Shown here: positions 1 to 10,446 of the stretch, piece by piece
Layout: the number at the start of each line of letters is the position of its first letter
How positions within the stretch are numbered: position 1 is the stretch's first letter
Source: Serripes groenlandicus
Lineage: Eukaryota; Mollusca; Bivalvia; Cardiida; Cardiidae
NCBI GenBank assembly: GCA_031761405.1
Contig: JASEVX010000001.1
Span: 201,594,937-201,658,936 of the forward strand
Length of the DNA: 64,000 nt
Direction: 5' to 3'
The notes under the pieces: model-generated
What the model saw: the letters and a program-made list of their open reading frames with translations, nothing else
The model's database searches: none
What the model was told of the DNA's origin: nothing
Translations under genes and position numbers: made by a program

Positions 1-130
1 CAAACATCCTGATAAAGTTTCAATATGCTCAAGTTGAAAATGTGGCCTCCAGAGTGTTAACAAGATTTCCTTCAATTTGACCTAGTGACCTAGTTTTTGA
101 CCTCATATGGCCCAGTTTCGAACAGAGTGT
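1..130. repeat. decayed interspersed repeat fragment
   Basis: The phrase GAGTGTTAACAAGATTTCC occurs twice within 80 bases (near 51 and 124), each followed by CAATTTGACYTAGTGACC. A related stretch lies at about 6380-6500 and another near 8640-8665 (CCAGAGCGTTAACAAC). This is repeat debris with no coding content. Confidence 0.4.
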
Positions 131-439
131 TAACAAGATTTCCTTCAATTTGACTTAGTGACCAAGTATTTTCCTGATGCATTTCATTGAAACTGTATAT
201 AACCCTTCCCAACCATCACATTTTAATATTCAAGTTAGATAAATCTATCCTGCATATAATGCAAAGTATCACCCTTTAAGAGTCGTTATCTCCGTAAATA
301 ATAAGCAGTGGAATCCTCTGTTTGCGAAGTGCGAGATGGATAGTTTAGCGTGTCTTTCGAAGTCGGATGTGATACATAAACAGTGGCTATACAGGTATGG
401 ACCTGTGGTGTCGCTTACCCTAACATGCTCACAACAAAG

Positions 440-648
440 ACAGTTACACATGTATTTTTGCAAGATCTGCGACGCCAGCTTTTTGCATCGACCTTCACGT
501 TACTGTCTCACATATTGACAGGCGAATCGCATGTAAACATTGTGGGAAACAGTTCACCAGAAGAACCAACTATCATAAACATCGGGAGTTTGCGTGCAAC
601 AAATGCAAGGAAATAATACTCCTCATCACAGGCATTATCAGACACTAG
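440..648 (+). pseudogene. broken C2H2-type zinc-finger fragment
   Basis: In one forward frame (529-648) the translation has C-x2-C at CKHCGK, a Phe four residues on, then a His at the C2H2 position and a Cys where the second His should be (KHCGKQFTRRTNYHKH). Just upstream, in another frame, CKICDASF gives a second C-x2-C start. The two pieces lie in different frames with stops between them and no splice sites were recognised. It looks like the remains of a zinc-finger exon or a transposon-encoded finger rather than a working gene. Confidence 0.3.
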
Positions 649-1020
649 ACAACAGCCCCAACTACAAAGGCAGGCCTGTCAGATTGAGACATCCACACCC
701 GATTAGAAAACTGGCTGGAAAGACTTATGTCCAACCTTGAGGACCAAATGTGTGCAACACATATCAATGTGGACAATGGACTGCCCATACCACCACTCTT
801 GAAAATTGCCGAGCAGCGAGCAACTCCAATGCAACTCCAATGCAAAATATTAACACACCTTAGAACATTGTGTTACGCAAGTATTTCATTTCTTTAAACT
901 TTTATTTGATCGATAGACATATTGTAACATAAAATATTTGATCATTTATGACGTACATCCTATTGTCTTCGTAAATATGAACCCATATCTCTACCCATCC
1001 AGCGTCCAATTTCGACAGCC

Positions 1021-2498
1021 AGGCGCGTAGCTAGGCTTACGCACGTACGCACGTGCGTAAGAAATATTTTGCGAAAAATGCAATAAAAACTGGACCCTAA
1101 GGAGGGTAAGGGTGAAAACGGACAAATCAGTATAATTCAGACATGATCAAATTGTCACATGAATAATCTATATTTATTGATAATATTGGATGTCCTATGT
1201 AGTTTGTATACAGTCATATAGTATTTTCATATTGTACATGAGAGTACGATATTCGAAGTCTATTGTTGGAGCGAATTGTGGTCCGTGCCATTTATTTGGA
1301 TCTGAGAAGTGATCGCTAGTGTCGCACCCTGCAACAATCAACCGACCCAAGCAATATTGGCAAGGTCATCACCGCTCACATAAGTGCAAGACACATGCGC
1401 ATTCGCTTGAAGCGGCTGAACTTTTCACTGCAGTTATGTCTGGAATTAAGAAAAGCATTGCCCAATCAGTTTCCTATGCCAATGATGTCCTAGTTAGCAA
1501 GAACATACATGTAGTACAAGGCATAATTGATACAACTATATCCTTTGTTGTAAACACAATCTAGCTATAGTATACGTGGTCATGAGGATTCAAATAGTAA
1601 CTTTAAAGCACTTTTAGAATACCAAGCCAAATATAACCCTGTGCTGCGTGATCATTTGAATAACGGTGACGCGATACAATTCATCCGCTATACAAAATGA
1701 AGTAATCACGATTTGCGGGGATCAAATCAGAGAGGAAATTTTGCGCAAATGCAAAAGTGTTCCGTTCTTTGGGTTAATGACAGACGAAGCCACTGACGCG
1801 TCTACAATGGAGCAAGTGAAGCTCTGTTTGAGGTACTTCGACCATACAACCAAGTCGGTTAGGCTACGATGGAGTATCTAACATGTCCGGAAAGTTCCGT
1901 GGTGTTCGAGCGAGTTCGGCAGATAATTCCCGACGCAGTGTACAACCACTGCAAAGCTCACTGTCTAAACTTTGCTATATCATGCGTCCGAGGAGCCACT
2001 TGCCAGAAACATGATAAAGACCGTTCAAGGAGTGGCGTTCCTGTTTTACTTCTCGGGCAAACGGTTGTTGTGTTTTCATGAAACTAAGTAAGCATAAAAC
2101 AAATGGAAAATTGGACTAAATTACAGTCGAACTTAACACTTTCAAATGCTCGTATACGACGGTCGTTGACAGCTTAGATGACCTCTTCCTTAACTACGGT
2201 GATACAAAAGGCGAGGCATATGAACTGCGATCACTCAGTTCGGTTTCTTCGAGGTTTCACTTTTGTTGAAGTGCCAGTCAATGCTTGTAAAAATAAATTC
2301 CGAATGCTGTAAACGTTTTAAGGGTATTTTGTGTAGATGTGCCGTACATAAGGGTATCGACTAGGCTCATTTAGTTATTGTGAAATATACGCCAGAAGTC
2401 ACCTGAGCCCATATAGACGATTTTTTTTCCCGTGGGAGCATGCCCCCGGACCCCCCTAGAATAGTGCGTAGTCCACAAATCGACCCAGCTACGCGCCT
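1021..2498 (+). mobile_element. degenerate hAT-family DNA transposon
   Basis: The ends are inverted repeats: AGGCGCGTAGCTAGG at the left and, read from the other strand, AGGCGCGTAGCTGGG at the right (14 of 15 match). The element is flanked on both sides by the direct repeat GACAGCC (1014-1020 and 2499-2505), the expected footprint of a hAT target duplication (normally 8 bp; 7 are visible). The interior holds broken transposase coding. At about 1.48 kb it is shorter than typical autonomous hATs. Confidence 0.7.
1319..2081 (+). pseudogene. hAT transposase remnant (ZMYM1/DUF4371-like)
   Basis: Three frame-broken blocks resemble the transposase group often annotated as zinc finger MYM-type 1-like or TTF-type. 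Block one (1319-1564) precedes a run translating as RGHEDSNSNFKALLEYQAKY. Block two (1666-1881) contains PFFGLMTDEATDASTMEQ followed by a RYFD segment, the family's first conserved acidic region. Block three (1869-2081) contains YNHCKAHCLNFA, matching the conserved HC-x-AH-x-LN motif. Stops and frame changes between blocks show it cannot encode an intact enzyme. It sits inside the terminal repeats described for the surrounding element. Confidence 0.65.
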
Positions 2499-2545
2499 GA
2501 CAGCCTATAATTAAATAGGACAACGTCGTGAGAAATCCGTAATCT

Positions 2546-3976
2546 AACAAGAGGGCCAAGATGGCCCTAAATCGATCACCTGATCGAGAGTAAATTAGTA
2601 GCAAATATCTGGGAAATTTTGATCAAGGAGAGCAAATGAAATTGCAAGGAGTGGACACTGCTAAAGAAACAGCTTATCAGTAAAGGCCATTTTTATCTTG
2701 AAATCTAACAAGAACTTTAATAAGAATGGAATTATAATTTTTTTGTCATTTTGCACCTTTCCTGATGCCGCCTTGCTGCCCTGTTTTTCAACGAAATCAA
2801 TAGAGGGTCTCTTAAGGAACATTTCTACCATTTATCTTGGAATCGGACAAGCTTTTATGGAGGAAAAGGATTTTAAAGTGTGGGTATTGTTCTCACTTTC
2901 TGATGGCGCAGCAACCAAAGTTCTACACAGAATATAAATCTTTGAACAATTTTGAAAGAGGACCAACAAAGGAACATTCCTGTGTTAAATTGAAATAGGT
3001 CCATTCACCTTTCCCAATGCCCTGTTTTTCAACGAAATCAATATGGCTTCAAGAGGGGTTTTTAGAGGTCACTTAAGAAACATTTCTACCAAACTATCTT
3101 TGACCAACAAAGGAACATTCCTGTGACGTTAGGTTGAAATTGGTCCATTGGAATGGTAGGAGTTGATTGTCATTTGTAGCTAAAAGTTTAATTTACCTCA
3201 TTTATGATGACGCCTGGTTGCTATCATTGTGTAACCAATCAATACGGCTTAAACAAATTAAGAAGAGGATCATTGAAGTAAGATTCCTTTTACATTTTCT
3301 TATAATCAGAAGAGCACTTTTATAAAAATGGATTTTTTTAATTTTGCACCTTTTCTGATGCCGCCTGACTGCCATGTTTTTCGACCAATCAGTATGGCTT
3401 GTACACTTTTTGTAGAGGGTCACCTAAGGAACATTTCCACCAAATTATATTGGAATCTGACAAGCAGATTCGGAGGAGAAGATTTTTAAAGTTTGGACCT
3501 TTTACCCAATTTCTGACGCCGTAGCAACCGATGTACTCAATGGAATTTAAATCTTTTAACAATTTTGAAAGAGAACATTTATAAAAATGTAATTTTCTAA
3601 TTTTTCCCCTTTTCTGATGCCGCCTGACTGCCATGTTTTTCGACCAATCAGTATGGCTTAAACAATTTATGTAAAAGGTCACCAAAGGAACATTTATACC
3701 AAATTATATTGGAATCTGACACGTAGATTCGGAGGAGAAGATGTTTAAAGTTTGGACCTTTTACCCCATTTCTGACGCCGTAGCAACCGAAGTACTCAAT
3801 GGAATTTAAATCTTCTAACAATTTTGAAAAAGGACCACCAAAAGAACATTCCTGTGATGTTTTGTGGAAATGTTTCTGCGGTTCAGGAGGAGATGATGTT
3901 TAAAGCTAAAAGTTAACGACGGATAGAGAGTGATCAGAGTAGATCACCTTGAGCTCAGGTGGCTACCAATCTAAAA
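2546..3976 (+). mobile_element. AACAAG-type hairpin-ended element, copy 1
   Basis: The head reads AACAAGAGGGCCAAGATGGC, where GGGCCA/TGGCCC forms a short hairpin. The body contains about three diverged units with phrases such as CTGATGCCGCCTTGCTGCC and AAAGGAACATTCCTGTG. The tail near 3940-3975 has CACCTTGAGCTCAGGTG (hairpin) before CTAAAAG. It begins about 48 bp past the hAT right end. Short open frames here are by-products of the repeat. Confidence 0.55.
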
Positions 3977-5200
3977 GTAGATCACGCATCACTCTAACAA
4001 CACAGGATGGCTTGGGTTGGCTAAAAATCTAAAAAAGAACATAGCAAGCCACTCTAAATGGTGGCTACACCGGGTTTATAAAGCTGGTCGAACTATCAAA
4101 CCACAACGGAAAAGCAAAACAATCTGTGCAACTTTATTCAAGATATCTAGTGAGATCCAATCCTGTGAACTAAACAGGTTAGAAGTCCAGTCAGGAGACG
4201 ATCATGGCTCCTGCTACCACACAGCCAAATTCTCTCTTATTAAACAAGAGTACCAAATTGCCACAAAATACGCCCGTCAGGAAGGTTATGAATGGTACTC
4301 GATGCATTCACGAACTAGAACTATCACTAAAGGAAGTTCATACTCCTGAAAGGGTCATAATTTGTAATAACAATTGATTTGAGTGATGCCTTTTAAGATT
4401 CTCATTGATTGTATGATTTGTAAGCATGCATTCAAAGTTAAAGCATTAAAACATACATCACTTAACAAATGTGGCCTCGTAGAGTGCAGAAAAGGATAAA
4501 AACAACATTTTTGGTAGATTTATCCAATTTAACAATATGTTAACAGACTATAGTATATACCAGTGTTTAGATGCAGGTCAGGTTTTGGCAGTTTGAAGAT
4601 TTTAAATGTTGAACAATTGTAGTGTCACATGTAGTAGCAGAACAGTTATGGTTGAAATGCTGTGTCACAAATGGTTTAGCAATTTTCTTGATAAATTGAC
4701 ACTATTTTGGTTATCCATTTATCTATATCTAAATGTTTTGATCGTGATTTTGAATCCTTAGTATCCAGAGAAGTGTTCCGTAAATTATATATTGTCAAAA
4801 AGCATGAATATGGTACAGTTTGAAATCCTCTTCAATATTTAAGTAGAGTTAGCATTTCAAGGATATCCAGATACGTTTATGATCTGAGTAATAGGTTTCA
4901 CAAGTTCCTGCAGCACCGTCTTCATTGGTGAAATGTGTAAAGATTAAGTCAATGGTGGAGTTGTAATCATTTGTTGGCTGCTGAATTAGTTGTCTGAAGT
5001 TGAGTTTGTCGACTTATAAAAATGGTAATAATTCGTCGAAAACGAAAGTGACAGTAACGGGAATTGGTTATCAACTTGGCTTCAGAAGATTTAATAATAT
5101 TTAAGTTTTGTAGCAAAAGGTATTTAAGGAAATATGAATTTTCGGAATTTTTTAAGTCTAAAAAAGGGCAATAATAGTCACATTTATGGAACTTAGTATG
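3977..5200. other. non-coding stretch, nothing recognised
   Basis: This AT-rich stretch has no recognisable gene. A 110-codon forward frame (4017-4349) exists, but its translation matches no family I know, lacks splice context and begins right at the end of a repeat. Confidence 0.4.
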
Positions 5201-5269
5201 TGATGTTGTCTTATGATACTAGTCACAAATATACATTTTCAAAAAGATATCTGTAACAGTTCTGGGATA

Positions 5270-5642
5270 TTGAAGGAAATGTGAATTTTGGAATGTTTTT
5301 AAGTCTAAAAAGGGCATAACTCTAGGAAATAGGTACGGATTTACCTCCTTTTTGGGCACACACAATATCATGTGCTGGTGATTTTTTTCTACCAAGTTTG
5401 GCATCAATATTTTATACGGTGTAGGAGGAGTAGGCCGGACAACATTTGGGGCATAACTCGGGGAAATAGATAAATAATAGAAGTTACCTCCGTTTTGAGC
5501 GCACACAATATCATGTGCCGGTGATTATTTCTACCAAGTTTGGCATCAATATCTTAAACGGTGTAGGAGGAGTAGGCCGGACGGACAGACAGACAACGCC
5601 TTGCCATAATACGTCCCGTTTTTTTCAAAACGGGCGTATAAA
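5270..5642 (+). repeat. two-unit repeat with terminal hairpin
   Basis: Two diverged units share GGGCATAACTC, CACACAATATCATGTGC and CTACCAAGTTTGGCATCAAT. The second ends in CGTCCCGTTTTTTT followed by AAAACGGGCG, a hairpin, then TATAA. A related tail in reverse orientation (AAACGGGACGTATTATA) lies near 53882, at the end of another tandem element. Confidence 0.5.
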
Positions 5643-5756
5643 CATTATATATAACTTTAGTTAAATAAACCCTGAAAGTATTAACGCAGATATTTGAATT
5701 AAAGTTTTAAAAGCCTTCATTATTTACCTAATACAAGAAACCGCTGAAGAAGGTAA

Positions 5757-5947
5757 GGCCGGATTGTCGGTAATTTGACCTTGAAAATCGATAAACCATA
5801 GAAATCAATAGAACTTGTTACAGGCAAAGTTTCAAGTTTGTAACCCTTTCCAGTGCTGATATTTTGCCTCAACCTGAAACTTTAACCAAAATGTTGACGG
5901 ACGGACATCGCCAATCTATAGACCGGAATTGCTAGAGCAATCCGGCC
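5757..5947. repeat. short element with GGCCGGATTG ends
   Basis: GGCCGGATTG at 5757-5766 is matched by CAATCCGGCC at 5938-5947. The right end is itself a hairpin: GACCGGAATTGC pairs with GCAATCCGGCC around a 3-4 base loop (5922-5947). Confidence 0.5.
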
Positions 5948-6494
5948 AAAAATTAGCTTTTTAGCTCACCAGAGGAAAAAATGCAGGATAACCGATTGCG
6001 ATCAATTTACACATTTTACTACAAACAATTAGCATGCTATAACCAAAATCAAATAATTTTTAAGGAATGTTCCCTATATATAGTTCTCTTTTAAAATTGT
6101 TCATAGCATTTAGTTACATGTAGAACTTTGGTTGCTGTGGAATCACAAAGATGGAAAACTGCCAAAACTTTCAAGATCTTGTCATAAAGCACAGGCCCCG
6201 ATTTGAAAATTATACTATACTACCACCATGTGCAAAGGTCATCCTAAGAACAAGAGCTAATCTGTTTATAGAGTAGAACTTAATTAGAACCAATTGCATC
6301 ATTTATTGAGCTGTGCTGTGAGTGAAAACCATCCATAGGGCATATGCCAATAATGATCAGACAGACAATCACTCACAGGTTTTAAGAAAGATTTCTGAAA
6401 CTTGACGTAGTGACCTTGTATTTTAATTAAGTTTCAACATTCTGGAGTTAAAAAGAATATACAAACGTTCAGAAAATGTCAACATGCTCAAGTT

Positions 6495-6905
6495 AACAAG
6501 ATGGCCATTGTAAATGTGTAGCAAATATTTAACTGCAAACATCTGGGATAATTTGATCAGTGAGTGCAAATCAAAATGCAAGGAGTGGACACTGTTAAAG
6601 AAATAGCCATTTTAAAGGTCATATGTATCTAACAACAACTTTAATAAGAATGGAATTATAAAGTTTTGACATTTTGCCACTTCCCTGATGCCGCCTTGCT
6701 TTTCAACGAAATCAATTTGGCTTGATAACATTTTTGTAGAGAATCGCTCAAGGAACAATTCTACCAAATTATCTTTCAATCGGACAAGCAGATTATGGAG
6801 GAAAAGGATTGTTAAAATGTGGGTACTTTTCTCACGTTCTGATGCCGCAGCAACCAAAGTTTTACACAGAATGAAAGTCTTTGAACACTATTGAAAGAGG
6901 ACCAA
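6495..6905 (+). repeat. AACAAG-type element, truncated copy
   Basis: The head AACAAGATGGCC is followed by the same ATTTGCTAC/CAAGGAGTGGACACTG/ATGCCGCCTTGC series seen at 2.6-2.9 kb. It lacks the tail and stops after GAAAGAGGACCAACAA. Confidence 0.5.
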
Positions 6906-7256
6906 CAAGCAATTTCGCTGAATTGATATCCCCCGCCAATGATGGCTTGTGTGTTAATGTAGGCCTTTATGTTGAATGTGCAATTGACCTGCAAAATTAT
7001 TTCAACTAGTTCACACAAGAACAAGGGGTATGAACAGAAATTGAGACAGATAAACATATTCTTCCTGAAAGAATAAAATAACGACACTGGTTTTATAAAC
7101 AACTTTATTTAACTAAGAGTGTGAATTAAAAACATTTTTTCATAATTAAATCCCAAAGGAAAATGTGGAAACAAAGGTTTTTGCTACTTTAAACAACGGT
7201 GACAAGTGCAATAGCTCCCTTTATTCATTTTTTCCCTTAAATCAACGGCAATAACA

Positions 7257-8345
7257 CTAAAGAAAATTGACCAATCTTAAAGGTCAAGTTCAATTTTTAT
7301 GAAATTCTACAAGCTAGTTACTGAGAAATGGCTGCGGACGTGGATTTTTCAATATATCAAGGGCAATAACTCTAAGGAAAATTGACCAATCCAAAAAAAA
7401 CAATGGACGGGCATCATCCCAGTATGTTGGTTCATATTTATTTCAAGTTTCATGAAATTCTACCAGCTAGTTACTGAGAAATGGCTGCGGACGTGGATTT
7501 TTCAATATATCAAGGGCAATAACTCTTAAGGAAAATTGACCAATCCAAAAAAACAATGGACGGGCATCATCCCAGTATGCTGGTTCATATTTATTTCAAG
7601 TTCCATGAAATTCTACCAGCTAGTTACTGAGAAATGGCTGCGGACGTGGATTTTTAAATATATCAAGGGTAATAACTCTAAGGAAAATTGACCAATAAAA
7701 AAAAAACCAATGGACGGGCATCATCCCAGTATGCTGGTTAATATTTATTTCAAGTTTCATGAACTTCTACCAGCTAGTTACTGAGAAATGGGTGCGGACG
7801 GACGGACATTGACCAATCCAAAAAAACAATGGACGGGAATCGTCCCAGTATGCTGGTTCATATTTATTTCAAGTTTCATGAAATTCTACCAGCTAGTTAC
7901 TGAGAAATGGGTGCGGACGGACGGACATTGACCAATCCAAAAAAATGGACGGGCATCATCCCAGTATGCTGGTTCATATTTATTTCAAGTTTCATGAAAT
8001 TCTACCAGCTAGTTACCGAGAAATGGCTTCGGACGTGGATTTTCCAATATATCAAGGGCAATAACTCTTAAGGAAAATTGTCCAATCCAAAAAGACAATG
8101 GACGGGCATCATCCCAGTATGCTGGTTCATATTTATTTCAAGTTTCTTGAAATACTACCAGCTAGTTACTGAGAAATGGCTGCAGACGTGGATTTTTCAA
8201 TAGATCAAGGGCAATAACTCTTAAGGAAAATTGACCAATCCAAAAAAACAATAGACGGGCATCATCCCAGTATGCTGGTTCATATTTATTACAAGTTTTA
8301 TGAAATTCTACCAGCTAGTTACTGAGAAATGGGTGCGGACGAACA
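7257..8345 (+). repeat. tandem array, about 153-bp unit, seven copies
   Basis: GACGGGCATCATCCCAG recurs near 7405, 7558, 7712, 7831, 7947, 8100 and 8253. Spacings are about 153 bp, with two shortened units (about 119 and 116 bp) lacking the ATCAAGGGCAATAACTC segment and carrying GGACGGACATT instead. Units also share CTACCAGCTAGTTACTGAG. Identity between units is high, suggesting recent expansion or homogenisation. Confidence 0.85.
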
Positions 8346-8377
8346 ACGCCATTTCAATATCTCCCTCCTTTTTCGAC

Positions 8378-8860
8378 GAATCATGAAAATTTGTTGTAGT
8401 GTCACCCAAGGAACATTTCTATCAAATTTTGGACATTTTACCCCCTTTCTGAAGCCGCAGCAACCATTCTCAATGGAATTTATTTGTTAGAGCAATTTAA
8501 AAAGAGGACAACCAAAGGAACATTCCTGCGGTTTAGGAGATGTTAAAGCTGTGTTCGGACATGACACACATTCCAACTTGGCCTAGCTATCATCAAGACA
8601 TTTATTCTGACAAAGGTTTAAACATACTTAAGTTTAAAATGCGGGCTCCAGAGCGTTAACAACTTTCATTAAATTTGAAGATATGATCAAAAAGCTTCAA
8701 GCTGCCGAGGCAAGAAATGCAGTTAATAATGTTAACATAAAGAAGCGATGATAATAGTGGCCTCTAGACTGTCAACAAGCACATGGTGGACGACGAACAA
8801 AAGGAGACCCAAACAAACTCGCCATGTGCACTTTGTGGTCAGGCGAGCTAAAAATCTACC
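8378..8860 (+). repeat. AACAAG-type element fragments
   Basis: 8378-8560 repeats the CACCCAAGGAACATTTCTA and CCAAAGGAACATTCCTG phrases of the 2.6-3.9 kb element. Near 8819-8855 a tail-like end occurs, where CTCGCC pairs with GGCGAG directly before CTAAAAA. Confidence 0.4.
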
Positions 8861-9249
8861 AAAAGTACTGGCTTGTTTTTCCATGATTGCATAGCTGCGA
8901 TTTCTTTTTAAATCGGGTGAGCAATTTAGACCCATCATGGTCCTCTCGAAATAACCAATAAATGAATATTCCTCCTGCACGTTGAACTGTCACTGTCACG
9001 TGACTGCTAAGTTAGAGAACACTCTTTACTTCTACAAATGTGTGTTAATCAACCAATCAGATGTTTGAAAGCTCATTCAGAGCACAGATTAAACCTTTAT
9101 TGTTTCGAGCATGGGTGCGCATGCATTGGTATCTTTCTCTACACGTGGTGTTTCTAAAGCACCGCTTGCACATAGTCACTTTGACAAGCTTTGATCATCT
9201 TTCACAAATAGGTTCAAACATATGTGGCAAGACGGACTGTAACAAAAAG

Positions 9250-9660
9250 AAACTGTAGTGGGGAGTTCGATTGTACACAGGTTAGAATACCTAGCATATC
9301 GATGTGAACAATAAGTCTGGAGTTCGACCCCTGATTTGGTCGAACTTTTTCAGATAGGTTGCAATTGCGCCCAACGGAAATAACCAATGGTAATGGAAGA
9401 GATTAGTAGTTGTTGAAACTGCAAAGGTTTCGAGGTAGAATTTCCATAAAGAGGGAGACTTTGTAGAAGAGGAGTCTGTCACTTTGGTAGGTAATATGCA
9501 GATATGTGAATGTATAATGGAAAACTTATATTGCCTTGCCTTGCTACATAGCTAGGTTTTGTAGCGACGCGGACGTGTGTTCGCCTCTGGGACTAGATGA
9601 CCAGATTTCGAGCCCTGGTTCTTGTAAAGATGTGCAAAATAGGATAGCGGTAAATCAAAG
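9250..9660 (+). repeat. tRNA-like (SINE-like) fragments
   Basis: Two stretches carry B-box-like strings: GGAGTTCGACCCC near 9321 and ATTTCGAGCCCTGG near 9606, the second after a TAGCGACGCGGACGTG segment. No complete cloverleaf could be drawn. GGTAAATCAAAGTTCACTTGC recurs at about 9650 and 9826. Confidence 0.25.
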
Positions 9661-9682
9661 TTCACTTGCCTAATGGTTGGAA

Positions 9683-9771
9683 TTATATATATATATATAT
9701 TGTTCCGTTCCGTTCCGCATTATACAGTTACCCGTGTGGGTAACTGTATTTTGCGGAACGGAACGGAACAA
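9683..9771. repeat. AT run followed by a long hairpin
   Basis: A (TA)n run leads straight into a near-perfect palindrome. TTGTTCCGTTCCGTTCCGCA (9700-9719) plus ACAGTTACCC pairs with GGGTAACTGT plus TGCGGAACGGAACGGAACAA (to 9771) around a GTGT loop, giving arms of about 34 bases. A half copy of the left arm lies near 10149-10182. Confidence 0.85.
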
Positions 9772-10446
9772 CGACCTACATAACTATTCATTTCTTGTAA
9801 CCTGTGCATAATAGTGACGTCTGGAGGTAAATCAAAGTTCACTTGCTATGGGTTTTAGTTTGACCAGTTCTTCATGAATATCTGCCGATTATTCCTCACT
9901 AGCTTTCACAGAGTTATAGATTTAACTCCGCACATGATAGATATTTCTATCGTATGACAGTAAAGACATGCATACGTGATTAAAGACACAACTTTGATTT
10001 ATTATTTATTTATTTATGTCGACTCATACAAGGGACAGTTAATAACAGTATGTCCCTCCTGAACCAGATATTACTAAATGTTGATTAAAACGCAGGTACA
10101 ATATATAAGTATGAAAACAGATATTCCCTGTCTGGTGCCCCATCACTTGTTCCGTTCCGTTTCGTTCCGCAAAATACAGTTAGCCGTTAAAGAGGAATGA
10201 CTACTTTGCGGACAGGCATTATAAATGGATTGGTAAAGAAAGAACTTTCAAGCAGTCTTTTTTCCTTTCCATGATTCAATTCAGTCTTATGTCTGATGAA
10301 TCCACTCAATTGATTCATGTTACAATGCTGTGATGTCTAAATGATTGAAAATTGGGAATGAACAAGTAAGGCACGATATTAGGTTTTTTTAACTTTCTTT
10401 TTCTTTTTACAGGAAATACGAAGCACAAAACATGTTTCATGTTGTC

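Noticed and set aside
4017..4349. 110-codon open frame
   Set aside because: No recognisable domain, no splice context, and adjacent to a repeat tail; probably chance.
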